Shown: piece by piece, positions 39,547 through 48,601 of the stretch
How the letters are laid out: each line of letters opens with the position of its first letter
Numbering within the stretch: position 1 is the first letter of the stretch
NCBI RefSeq assembly: GCF_032714495.1
Contig: NZ_JAWDKB010000006.1
Location: forward strand, 1-64,000
Reading direction: 5' to 3'
DNA: 64,000 bases
DNA from: Methanorbis rubei
GTDB taxonomy: Archaea > Halobacteriota > Methanomicrobia > Methanomicrobiales > Methanocorpusculaceae
Program-made: the position numbers and the translations under genes
Notes under the pieces: generated by a model
What the model saw: only the letters and a program-made list of their open reading frames with translations
What the model was told of the DNA's origin: nothing
Database searches by the model: none

Positions 39547-41214
39547 ATGAAATATCTGGTATGTCTGGCACTTGGCATCTTTGTGGTAATGTCAGTCTGC
39601 ATAGCAGGTTGCATTCTTCCTTTGCCGTCAGATCAGTCTGACGAATCCGGCGATTATATTGAGCAGATAAAGCTCGTGCACATATTTACTCAAAGCGTCG
39701 GCAATAGTACATCCGAGCTTGGGAACTCCCTTTTTGCTGCAGCAGAGTATCAGTCTGACTTTGCCCCTGACAGTCCTGAAGTCTCCGCCAGCCTCAGTGA
39801 CTTGTATGTACATAATCCCAGTTCCCTGTCCGTGTACCGGATCACTGCTGACAACGTCGTGGCTGCCGCTGCTCCCAAAACTGCAATGTTCCCGGTAGGC
39901 TATCAGATACCCTCACTGGAATTTGATCCGCAAAATTTCTCAACTCTGGCATACCAGGATATTTGCCAGAGAGACACTGGTGAATTCCAGATGTCAGTCA
40001 TTGTTCCAGTCTACACCAGAAATGGGGCCTACGATGGTTTCCTCTGGTATTACCTTGACCCTATGTCTAAAATACTCGTCATTCCGGCACGTTCAGAGTT
40101 GCCGCGTGACGAAGTTCTTGCCATGATTCTGGATGAGAATGGTGTCGTTCTCTACTCTGATGATTCCAAAAACATTGGACAGAATGCAATTTCGGCTGCA
40201 CGTGCATTCGGTCAGTATGAAACGGCTGCCGCACTTGAGAAAATGATCTCCACCAAAAACGGTACTACAGTCTACTCCACCTACAGCTATGGCAGTATGA
40301 GGTACATCACCCTTGCCGCGGCATGGGATACACTTGAAACAAAAACCGGCCCCCTTACCGTTGTGGTCGGTACACAAACTGCTCAACAGCAGCTTGTTCC
40401 AAGTCCCACATCAAACACCGACAAAACACTCGAAGAATTTGTCCAGTCCGCATATTTGTATGCGGTCAAAAACGGTAAAGACGCGACACTCGCTGCCATC
40501 AATGATCCGAACGGCCAGTTTGTCACTCAGGAGTACGCCATCACCGCAATTGATTTCAACGGCACCATCCTTGCAAGCGCGATGATGCCTGGCGATCTCG
40601 GCGTGAACCTGATCGCTAATAAGGATGCAAACGGCGTTCCAACCATTCGGACTCTGGTTCAGCGTGCCAAGCAGGGAGGAGGTTATGGAATGTATCTCTG
40701 CCCCAGCCATATGCAAAATCAGGAGATTGAGGTAAAACTTTCCTATGTCGTGCCGATTGACGACACCTGGTTCGTTTCCGCCGGCAGCTATATGGACGAA
40801 AAAGCAAAGTACGTGGACCCTGAACTTAATAATGCCATGATTGAGTATACCCGCCATGTTGCCCAGTATGCTGCTGTTAACGGCAAAGATGCGACGATTG
40901 CGGCATTGAATACCCCGAACGGCCAATTTTTCGATGATAACATCAAGCTCGTTGCGGTTGACTCTACAGGCATCGTGCTTGCCCGTCCCTACGACCCTGA
41001 GCTTATCGGCAACAATATTGCGAGCGCTACCGATATCTACGGCGGATCCTTTGGTCGTGATCTGATGGTGATGGCAAACTCGGGCGGTGGTATGGTGTAC
41101 GAGTATTATCCAAACCGCGACCTCGGTGAAAATCAGATAACGCTCATGTATGTCCTGCCGATCGATGACACCTGGTTCCTTGTATCAGGCATCGCCATAA
41201 ACGCTGAGTCCTGA
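39547..41214 (+). CDS. Cache-domain lipoprotein, copy 2
   Basis: 555 residues, same length and domain order as copy 1: lipobox ending IAGC, dCache-like region, then two sCache repeats (NGKDATLAAIN and NGKDATIAALN; KQGGGYGMYLCP and ANSGGGMVYEYYP). Differences are spread along the protein and are greatest in the N-terminal ligand-binding region, so the copies may bind different ligands. It arose by duplication of a 2.09-kb unit. The TATA box and spacing are conserved. Confidence 0.82.
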   Translation: MKYLVCLALGIFVVMSVCIAGCILPLPSDQSDESGDYIEQIKLVHIFTQSVGNSTSELGNSLFAAAEYQSDFAPDSPEVSASLSDLYVHNPSSLSVYRITADNVVAAAAPKTAMFPVGYQIPSLEFDPQNFSTLAYQDICQRDTGEFQMSVIVPVYTRNGAYDGFLWYYLDPMSKILVIPARSELPRDEVLAMILDENGVVLYSDDSKNIGQNAISAARAFGQYETAAALEKMISTKNGTTVYSTYSYGSMRYITLAAAWDTLETKTGPLTVVVGTQTAQQQLVPSPTSNTDKTLEEFVQSAYLYAVKNGKDATLAAINDPNGQFVTQEYAITAIDFNGTILASAMMPGDLGVNLIANKDANGVPTIRTLVQRAKQGGGYGMYLCPSHMQNQEIEVKLSYVVPIDDTWFVSAGSYMDEKAKYVDPELNNAMIEYTRHVAQYAAVNGKDATIAALNTPNGQFFDDNIKLVAVDSTGIVLARPYDPELIGNNIASATDIYGGSFGRDLMVMANSGGGMVYEYYPNRDLGENQITLMYVLPIDDTWFLVSGIAINAES

Positions 41215-41328
41215 TGTGCGGGCGCCCCGTCCCTCATTATTTTTTTCGACAGTAATTGCCTTCTTTTCCCTTTGGTCTGACTTTCGCATGGTTGAATATT
41301 TATGTCGTCCCTTCGAATATTTACCGCA

Positions 41329-42831
41329 ATGAACGACTCAGAAATACTGATGAATCCCAGCGATCTGGTACAGTTCCTAAAGAAAGATCCTGCTGAATTT
41401 ACCAAAGAAGATATCATCCGTTTCTGTGAGGAAATGGCCGTTGAGATGGTGAATTTCCGGTATGTTGCAGGCGACGGCAAACTGAAGACCCTGAACTTTG
41501 TCATCTCATCCAAAGAATATCTGGATACGATTCTTTCGGATGGAGAGCGTGTTGACGGCAGCAATATTTTTCCGTTTATCGAAGCGGGAAGCTCTGACCT
41601 CTACGTTGTTCCGCGGTATGCCACTGCATTCATGGACCCGTTTGAAGAGATGCCGACCTTAAACATCCTCTGTTCCTATTACGATAACCAAGGCAGACCG
41701 CTTGCCTCGTCGCCGGAGTACATCCTCCGCTGTGCCCGCGATGCTTTCAAGAAAAATACCGGCATGGACTTCAAGTGTTTCGGCGAGCTTGAGTACTATG
41801 TTATCTGTCCCGAGGACTCCCTCTACCCAGGCCTTGATCAGAAAGGCTACCATGCGTCCGGCCCGTTTTGCAAATTTGAAGAGATGCGGACCGAAGCTAT
41901 GCAGATGGTTGCCCGTGCCGGCGGCAAAATCAAGTACGGTCACTCGGAAGTGGGCTGCTTCACGAAAGACGGCTACTACTATGAGCAGCATGAGATTGAG
42001 TTCCTGCCAACCGATCCAATCCTCGCGGTTGAGATGATTGCTGTTGCCAAATGGGCGCTTCGCATGCTTGGCTACAAATATGGTGTTGAGGTCTCGTATG
42101 CGCCGAAGATCACCGTCGGCAAAGCTGGTTCCGGCCTGCACTTCCACATGCTTGCCGAAAAGAACGGCAAAAATATGATGATAAAGGACGGCGTGCTGTC
42201 AGATATTGCAAAGCAGATGATCGCAGGCATTCTTGATGTCGGCGACGCGGTCACAGCGTTTGGCAATCCGATCCCGACTTCGTACCTGAGACTTGTTCCG
42301 CATCAGGAAGCACCGACCTACATCTGCTGGGGTGACCGGAACCGGTCTGTGGTGGTTCGCGTGCCGCTCGGCTGGACCGGTTCGACCGATATGGCAGCTG
42401 ATGCAAATTACGGCATCCACCGCAAGGCGAACAAGACCTCCAAGCAGACGTTTGAGTACCGTGTTGCCGACGGCTCGGCAGATATCTATGAGACGGTCGC
42501 CTGTCTGATTCTTGGTGCGATGCATGGTTTTGCGATGCCTGACGCGCTTGATCAGGCACAGAAACTGTATGCAAGCGGCAATATCTTCAACAAAGAGTAT
42601 GCGGCTTTCTTAAAGACTTTAAGGCAGCTTCCTGCATCCTGCTCTGAGTCTGCGGACGTGCTTCTGGCAAAACGTGCACTGTTTGAGAAGGACGGCATTT
42701 TCCCGGCTGGCGTGATTGATTCCCAGGCAAAGAAGCTGAAGGCATTCAATGACAAGGGACTTTCTGACAAGCTGCTTGGCAACACCGAGGCGTTTGCCGA
42801 GCTTGTTGCAAAGTACATCCACGTTGCCTGA
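41329..42831 (+). CDS. glnA: glutamine synthetase family protein (divergent)
   Basis: About 500 residues. Type I glutamine synthetase fold: metal-ligand motif CFGELEYYV (the E-x-E strand), HSEVGCF and QHEIEF (the two further Glu), GSGLHFHMLAEK (the H-containing loop, usually GSGMHxHxSL) and PTSYLRLVPHQEAP with NRSVVVRVP. Catalytic residues appear conserved, but the spacing and the GLHFHM loop are unusual and the protein is longer than the common form. It may be true glutamine synthetase or a related ligase. ATG at 41329 matches the duplicated copy at 39237. Confidence 0.75.
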   Translation: MNDSEILMNPSDLVQFLKKDPAEFTKEDIIRFCEEMAVEMVNFRYVAGDGKLKTLNFVISSKEYLDTILSDGERVDGSNIFPFIEAGSSDLYVVPRYATAFMDPFEEMPTLNILCSYYDNQGRPLASSPEYILRCARDAFKKNTGMDFKCFGELEYYVICPEDSLYPGLDQKGYHASGPFCKFEEMRTEAMQMVARAGGKIKYGHSEVGCFTKDGYYYEQHEIEFLPTDPILAVEMIAVAKWALRMLGYKYGVEVSYAPKITVGKAGSGLHFHMLAEKNGKNMMIKDGVLSDIAKQMIAGILDVGDAVTAFGNPIPTSYLRLVPHQEAPTYICWGDRNRSVVVRVPLGWTGSTDMAADANYGIHRKANKTSKQTFEYRVADGSADIYETVACLILGAMHGFAMPDALDQAQKLYASGNIFNKEYAAFLKTLRQLPASCSESADVLLAKRALFEKDGIFPAGVIDSQAKKLKAFNDKGLSDKLLGNTEAFAELVAKYIHVA

Positions 42832-42863
42832 TTTTTTTTCCTTTCTTTTTTTTCGGTTTTTTT

Positions 42864-43462
42864 CCATAAATTCGTTTATTGGTGAACACAGTTTGAGGTT
42901 GATCAGCTCCGCCCACAGAAAAACGGAAAAGCGGAAGACGCACAGAAAAAAACATCACTGAGAGGCGTGAACATCACGGGGATAAATATTTTAGAATAGG
43001 AGTTACGCGGTGTACTGTTGAGTGATGAAGTGTTGCCTCGCGAGAAAAAAATCGCCACGGATTCACACGGATTCCAAATTTGCCAGCTGTTATCCAGTGA
43101 GGTCGAAAAGGACGCAGGCGATTAGCCGGAGTCCCGGTCGAACGCAAGATAACAGCAATTGGCAAATTAAACATCTGTGTGAATCCGTGCCGGTTTTTTT
43201 CTCGTAGTTCCCACTCGCCACTAACCCGATCAACATTTTTCAGAAAAAAAACGGATAAATTTTCCTTGACATCACACCGCGTAACTCCTATTCTAAAATA
43301 TTTATCCCCGTGATGTCCACGCCTCTCAGTGATGTTTTTCTGTGAAGCTCCGTGTGTTCCCGCGAAGCGGTAAGCAGGCCGAAACGACTCCTGAAAGGAG
43401 GAGTTAAACACGACGGAACGGTGTGTGGAAGGCATGCGATCCGTTTTTCCGTGGGCGGCAGG
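42864..43462. repeat. family A palindrome split by a complete family B element
   Basis: Outer family A arms at 42905-42990 and 43297-43462. A perfect 33-base inverted repeat at 42981-43013 and 43274-43306 marks the inserted family B element (AGGAGTTACGCGGTGT ends). Inside lies another palindrome, 43041-43092 against 43148-43205. Upstream 42864-42882 carries the CATAAATTCGTTTATTGG terminal word. An extra segment of about 45 bases with its own hairpin interrupts the AGCAGGCC word near 43385-43430. No gene in the stretch. Confidence 0.75.
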
Positions 43463-43612
43463 ACTTAAGTAGGCAACACTGTCACTTACGAAATGTTGAT
43501 ATGGCGTGCGTCAACGAGAAAATATCCTACTAATACTTTTGTTTTCCTGCATTTTGTCACCTTCCATCGGTATTTATTACTTTACAACTGATGTTTTCCA
43601 TTAGTGATATAA

Positions 43613-45070
43613 ATGGAAACCGAGACCAGCATCAATATCCTGAGTGTGTTGATCGGTAATCCTCTGTCGAGGAGAATAATTGCCGGAATGAGTGGCGAGT
43701 GCGAGGAGTGCGGCGGCAACCGCCTAGAGATTGCGCTTGAGCAGTATCTTGGTCTGCGGGATGATGCCTGCCCGAAGTGCCGCAGGGCTTCCCGCGAGGC
43801 TGCGTTTATTATCAAGACCGGAGCGAGAAAGTTTGGCGTGACCGAAGGCGATATGAAAAAGACCTTTCAGGATGCTTACTGGCGCAGGGGTCTTGTGTCG
43901 GTGATGAAAGGCATTGCCGAGTTCGGCGTCCGCCGCCCGTTTGTTCCGGGAGCGCCGTTTCAGGTTGTGTGGGATGTAACTCATCGCTGTAATCTCCGAT
44001 GCCAACACTGTTATGCGTCCGCCGGAAAAGTGCTTGACGATGAACTGACGACAGCTGAGGCGCTGGATCTGATTGATCGGCTGGCACGGCTCGGTGTTGC
44101 GGTGATCGCATTCTCCGGCGGCGAACCGCTGTCACGCCCTGATATTTTGGATCTGATTCGCCATGCACGCAAGAAAGGAATGTATGTTGCCCTGGCAACG
44201 AACGGTACGCTGATTACCGAGGCCCGAGCAAAGGAGCTGCGGGACGCGGGGGCCGAGTATGTGCAAATCAGTATTGACGGTGCGGATGCACGAACCCATG
44301 ATGAGTTCCGCGGAATTTCCGGCGCGTTTGACCGAACTATTGCCGGTGTTCGGAACGCGGTTGATGCAGGATTTTTTGTCAATATTTCCACGACCGCAAC
44401 GAAGTCCAACTATGATCAGATTCCAAGCATTATCGATCTCTGTGAGGAGCTTGGCGTGAACTGGGTGATGGCCTATAATTTTGTGCCGACCGGCCGCGGT
44501 CAGGATATGATTGATACGGATCTGAGCCCGTATGAACGCGAGGATATGCTGCAGATGCTGTTTGAGCGAAACAAAAATTCAAAGTGTCAGGTGCTGACAA
44601 CCGCTCCGCAGTTTGCCCGCGTCGCACTTCAGCAGTCCTGTGCCGGAGGGGCAGTTATGGTTCCGACGCACTTCTGCAATCAGGAGGTTGACGGTGCTCT
44701 GTTCGGGCTGACCGAGTTTGTGGGCGGCTGCGGTGCAGGAAGATTCTATATGGCGATTCGTGCGAACGGGGATATTGATCCTTGTGTATTTTTCCCGAAA
44801 TCGATTGGAAATGTGCGGACCGCGAACTTGGAGGAGCTCTGGAAGCATGACCCGCTGCTTACTGATCTGCGAAACAAGGATAAGGTTGAGGGCGGCTGCG
44901 GTTCCTGCGAGTACCGGTATCACTGTGGCGGGTGCCGTGCCCGTGCTTACGGTTACTTCGGCAACCATCTCGCCCCGGATCCGGGCTGTGTGAACAATAT
45001 GGAGTATTATACTGCTTTGCGGGTGATGCAGACGCTGCCTGTGTCGGATTTGCCGGTAAACCGCGGGTGA
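43613..45070 (+). CDS. radical SAM / SPASM enzyme with N-terminal zinc motif
   Basis: 485 residues. N-terminal region with CEECGG and CPKCRR pairs (about 29 and 53), probably zinc-binding. A radical SAM barrel follows with CNLRCQHC (about 130) and FSGGEPLSRP (about 170), and a C-terminal SPASM domain with Cys in CGAG, DPCVF, CGSCEYRYHCGGCRARAYG and GCVNN for auxiliary clusters. The family includes AhbD/PqqE-type enzymes acting on porphyrins or peptides. The substrate is not visible. It stands alone between two repeat-filled gaps. Confidence 0.82.
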   Translation: METETSINILSVLIGNPLSRRIIAGMSGECEECGGNRLEIALEQYLGLRDDACPKCRRASREAAFIIKTGARKFGVTEGDMKKTFQDAYWRRGLVSVMKGIAEFGVRRPFVPGAPFQVVWDVTHRCNLRCQHCYASAGKVLDDELTTAEALDLIDRLARLGVAVIAFSGGEPLSRPDILDLIRHARKKGMYVALATNGTLITEARAKELRDAGAEYVQISIDGADARTHDEFRGISGAFDRTIAGVRNAVDAGFFVNISTTATKSNYDQIPSIIDLCEELGVNWVMAYNFVPTGRGQDMIDTDLSPYEREDMLQMLFERNKNSKCQVLTTAPQFARVALQQSCAGGAVMVPTHFCNQEVDGALFGLTEFVGGCGAGRFYMAIRANGDIDPCVFFPKSIGNVRTANLEELWKHDPLLTDLRNKDKVEGGCGSCEYRYHCGGCRARAYGYFGNHLAPDPGCVNNMEYYTALRVMQTLPVSDLPVNRG

Positions 45071-45096
45071 ATTCATTCTCTCTTTTTTTGGAAAGG

Positions 45097-45333
45097 AACG
45101 CGAATGGTATGCCTGCTCACCGCTTCACGTAATAAAACGCGAATAGCGCGAATAAAAAATCGCCAATGGCGATTTTTGAAATTTACGAACAGTATTTATT
45201 TTTAGACACATCTCCTCGTTCAGAAGCAAAAAAACAAAAATTTCTTTTTTTTTGAAAAATCGCCATTGGCGATTTTTTTATTCCGCGAAGCGGTGAGCAG
45301 GCCGTAGGCATGCGACTCGCACTATTCGCGTTT
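45097..45333. repeat. palindromic repeat family C, copy 2
   Basis: Arms carry AACGCGAATAGCGCGAATAA and its mirror; inner arms AAATCGCCAATGGCGATTTT and AAATCGCCATTGGCGATTTT; CGAAGCGGTGAGCAGGCC is present in both orientations. It fills the convergent gap before cfbB and touches the cfbB stop codon. Confidence 0.65.
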
Positions 45334-46655
45334 CAAAATCTCATCCGGCAGAACGCCTCAGCCCCATCTCTCCCGAAGTACATATGCGTGTAGCCGGCAA
45401 CCGTCGTTCCCGCTACCGCCCCGTCGTTTCCGCGCCCGTCAATACCTGCTCCCCGTTCAAGAGCAAACAGATACCGCACGTCCGCATCCGGTATGGTTCG
45501 CGAGTAATGGAACTCATGGCCGCGGAACGACATATCCGAAGGAAAGACCGCTGAACCTGCAACCGTTTTCCCGACCACATAGTTCAGGGCAACAAACCGT
45601 TTCTCCATCACCGCGTCCGCATCAATCAGCCCTGCCATTTTGTGAACTGCTCCGTCCGCTGTTGTAATACTACGGGACAGCCACATCAAACCGCCGCACT
45701 CACCAAAGATCGGTTTGCCTGCATCAGCCGCCCGCACAAGATCGTTTCTGCACCGTGAACGAGACAGTGCCTCGGCATAAAGCTCAGGATACCCGCCGCC
45801 AAAATAATACGCATCAGCTTCCGGCAGCGCATCACTGACTGGCGAAAAAAAGCTCAGCTCAGCTCCAGCGGCTCGCAGATAATCGAAGTTGTCGCGGTAG
45901 TAAAAACAGAACGCCGCATCCATGGCCACAGCCACCTTGATGTTCGCGTCTTTGCGGCTGAATTTCTGAACCTGCGAAGAGATCTCGCTCGTCTCCTCTG
46001 CCGCCGCAAGAATCGCATCAAGATTACAGCGCTCCTCCACAAAATCTCCGACAAATCTCATGCGGGCATCCTCCTCTCCCATCACCAGACCAAGATGTCG
46101 GCTCTCCACCAGAAGAGCATCCGACCTCGGCATCCATCCAAGCAGCGGCAGCGTGATATGAGTCGTCGCCATAGTACGATGCCGGTCAGACCCTCCCTTC
46201 GTCATAATCACGCCGGCAAATTTCAGTTTTGGATCATACTCAGCGTAGCCCTTTACCAATGCCGCAGCACTGCGTGACATCCCCTTCACATCAACAACCA
46301 GAATTATTTGTGCATCAAGCAGCCGCGCCACATGCGCCGTGCTCGAACAATCTGACCCGTCCACACCGTCATACAGCCCCATCACTCCTTCAATAACCGC
46401 AATGTCTGCTCCCTCGCATGCCTGCACAAAACAGTCACGGACTCCCTCCTCTCCAATCATAAACGGATCAAGATTCCGCGACTCGCGGCCGCAGACAACC
46501 GTGTGATGCGAAGGATCAATGAAATCCGGTCCGACCTTGAACGGCTGCACCACCAGACCGCGGGCAGTGAGCGCTGCCATAATGCCTGACGCCGTCGTCG
46601 TCTTCCCGCATCCGCTGTGCGTTCCGGCAATCACAATTCTTGGAATCGTGGTCAT
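45333..46655 (-). CDS. cfbB: Ni-sirohydrochlorin / cobyrinate a,c-diamide synthase
   Basis: About 440 residues. Glutamine- and ATP-dependent amidation of the a and c acetate side chains of a corrin or Ni-sirohydrochlorin. In methanogens the CbiA homologue CfbB works in coenzyme F430 synthesis. N-terminal dethiobiotin-synthetase-like domain with P-loop GTHSGCGKTTTASG; C-terminal amidotransferase domain with the Cys in FGECGGLMWLS and the distal His in FRGHEFHYS. The start at 46655 is chosen at the family N-terminus. Divergent from the cbiMNQ-cbiO importer. Confidence 0.88.
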   Translation of the reverse strand: MTTIPRIVIAGTHSGCGKTTTASGIMAALTARGLVVQPFKVGPDFIDPSHHTVVCGRESRNLDPFMIGEEGVRDCFVQACEGADIAVIEGVMGLYDGVDGSDCSSTAHVARLLDAQIILVVDVKGMSRSAAALVKGYAEYDPKLKFAGVIMTKGGSDRHRTMATTHITLPLLGWMPRSDALLVESRHLGLVMGEEDARMRFVGDFVEERCNLDAILAAAEETSEISSQVQKFSRKDANIKVAVAMDAAFCFYYRDNFDYLRAAGAELSFFSPVSDALPEADAYYFGGGYPELYAEALSRSRCRNDLVRAADAGKPIFGECGGLMWLSRSITTADGAVHKMAGLIDADAVMEKRFVALNYVVGKTVAGSAVFPSDMSFRGHEFHYSRTIPDADVRYLFALERGAGIDGRGNDGAVAGTTVAGYTHMYFGRDGAEAFCRMRF

Positions 46656-46795
46656 ATTTTCTTCCCTCGGACGCTTTGTTGTATTCAAAAATCTTGAGCC
46701 TGCATCATCCCTCATAATCGCATACCTTAAATCGTTGTGTCTGAAATTACTATAGTAATATTTTGCTACGGCAAATAAATTGGTGTTTTTGACCT

Positions 46796-48601
46796 ATGCA
46801 TATCATGGAAGGTTTTCTTCCCGGGCCTTGGTGGCAAATCTGGACTATAGTTGCCGCAATCTGCGTCGTTGCAGGCATCGCCGCCTTCACGAAGCTTGTA
46901 CGGCAGCGTCCCGAAACTCTTCCTCTTCTCGGACTCGCCGGTGCATTTGTGTTTATACTCTCATCACTTAAAATACCATCCCTGGGATCGTCCTCCCACC
47001 CGACCGGCACCGGATTTGGCGCAGTATTGTTCGGGCCTGCGATCACCTCTGTCTTTTGTACGGTCGTTCTCGTGTTTCAGGCACTCTTTCTTGCGCACGG
47101 AGGTCTCACGACGCTTGGCGCAAACATTGTTGCGATGGGAGTCATTGGACCGCTCGCCGCCTGCCTGATATTCCGGGTCGGCCACTTGATCACTCCTGCA
47201 TTTTCGGTGCGTGGTTTTACCATAACCATGTTCTCTGCCGCGGCTGCCGCAGACCTCGCAACGTACGCGATGACTTCGCTACAGCTTGCTCTTGCCTACC
47301 CTGCCGCAGACGGAGGCATTCTCGCAACATTTCTCCTCTATATTGGAATATTCGGCATCACCCAGATTCCGCTCGCCGTAGTCGAAGGAATTGCCATCGT
47401 GCTTCTGATGCGGCTGGTCATCACCGTAAAGCCGGAAATTTTCGTGAGCCTTGGCATTCTTTCCCGCACGGAAACCAAAACTCTCGGCGGCGTCTGTGAT
47501 GCCGAGACCGCACTGCCCAACTCCCGCAAATGGGTGTGGGTCGGCATTCTTGTTGTTCTGATTACAGCAGTTCTCGCATTCTCGTTTGCGGTGTATGGAG
47601 CCCAGCCCGGAACCGATGACATCGTTGCCGGCACACTTGAAGGAACCGGTGTTGTTCCCTGGTTTGAAGCAGGCAGTCTGTTCTCTGAAGAGATGCACGG
47701 CTGGCTGTTTGCTTTGCAGGCAGCTCTTGGAACTGTGATTGTGATCGCATGCCTGTACTGGTTGCGCTACCGGACCAACTGCGGCAAAGGAAGATGCGGC
47801 GAGCAGAAACACACCATCTTCGATGAACACATTCTTGACGATGCGGCAATGGCAAGCCCGCTGCGGCATGTTCCCGCATGGCTGAAGCTGGTGCTGTGCA
47901 TCACGGCGATTATCATCGCCGTGACGTCACCGCTGCCGTATGTTCCGCTGTTTATTGCCGCGGTAATGATCGCCGCATCCTTCCTGCTTGCGAAGGTAAG
48001 TCTGCACCTCTACTCCTCTCTTCTGATGATTCCGGTTGCATTCGCCGGCACCGGAGCTCTGGTGATTCTTTTCATCACCGGCGGCGGTGAGACGCTGGTG
48101 GATCTTTTCACGATCGGTCCCCTGCATCTTTCGATCACCACCAACTCTGTTGCACTTGCGGTTCTCGTGCTGTCGCGAACGTTTGCCGGTATGTGCTGTC
48201 TCTACTTCCTGGCGCTCACAACACCGATGACCTCGCTGTTTGAGGTTCTGAAGAGTCTGCGGTTCCCGCAGGAGTTTGTGGATCTGGCGATGCTGATTTA
48301 CCGGTACATCTTTGTGTTTATCGGAGAAGCCATCAGCATCCACAATGCGCAGGTGATGCGTGGCGGGTATGGTTCGTTCAGGAACTGGATCAGTTCGTTT
48401 TCGATGCTTGCCTCGATGCTGTTTATCAGAACCTGGGATCGCGGCGAGTCGATATTTTTGTCGATGGACTCCCGCTGTTATGACGGGTGTATGGTGCTGC
48501 CTGAGGAAGAGAGCCGTGCGACGCCCGCGTCCGTGTTCGCGGTCACGGTGTTTTTAGCTGCGGCGTTTCTGCTGTTGATCTTTGAATGGAGGTTTGTATG
48601 A
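46796..48601 (+). CDS. cbiMNQ: CbiM-CbiN-CbiQ fusion, cobalt/nickel ECF importer membrane subunit
   Basis: 601 residues. Residues 1-215 are CbiM, starting with the invariant MHIMEGFLP metal-site N-terminus and a GFGAVLFGP segment. Residues about 243-330 are CbiN-like, two helices around PWFEAG and LFALQAALG. Residues about 350-601 are CbiQ, the transmembrane coupling protein with VMRGGYGSFRNW near the coupling helices. These are usually separate polypeptides. The stop overlaps the cbiO start. Next to cfbB, nickel for F430 is the likely cargo, though cobalt cannot be excluded. Confidence 0.85.
   Translation: MHIMEGFLPGPWWQIWTIVAAICVVAGIAAFTKLVRQRPETLPLLGLAGAFVFILSSLKIPSLGSSSHPTGTGFGAVLFGPAITSVFCTVVLVFQALFLAHGGLTTLGANIVAMGVIGPLAACLIFRVGHLITPAFSVRGFTITMFSAAAAADLATYAMTSLQLALAYPAADGGILATFLLYIGIFGITQIPLAVVEGIAIVLLMRLVITVKPEIFVSLGILSRTETKTLGGVCDAETALPNSRKWVWVGILVVLITAVLAFSFAVYGAQPGTDDIVAGTLEGTGVVPWFEAGSLFSEEMHGWLFALQAALGTVIVIACLYWLRYRTNCGKGRCGEQKHTIFDEHILDDAAMASPLRHVPAWLKLVLCITAIIIAVTSPLPYVPLFIAAVMIAASFLLAKVSLHLYSSLLMIPVAFAGTGALVILFITGGGETLVDLFTIGPLHLSITTNSVALAVLVLSRTFAGMCCLYFLALTTPMTSLFEVLKSLRFPQEFVDLAMLIYRYIFVFIGEAISIHNAQVMRGGYGSFRNWISSFSMLASMLFIRTWDRGESIFLSMDSRCYDGCMVLPEEESRATPASVFAVTVFLAAAFLLLIFEWRFV

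Noticed and set aside
42900-43470. CRISPR array
   Set aside because: Repeats are inverted rather than regularly spaced direct repeats, and there are no uniform spacers or cas genes.
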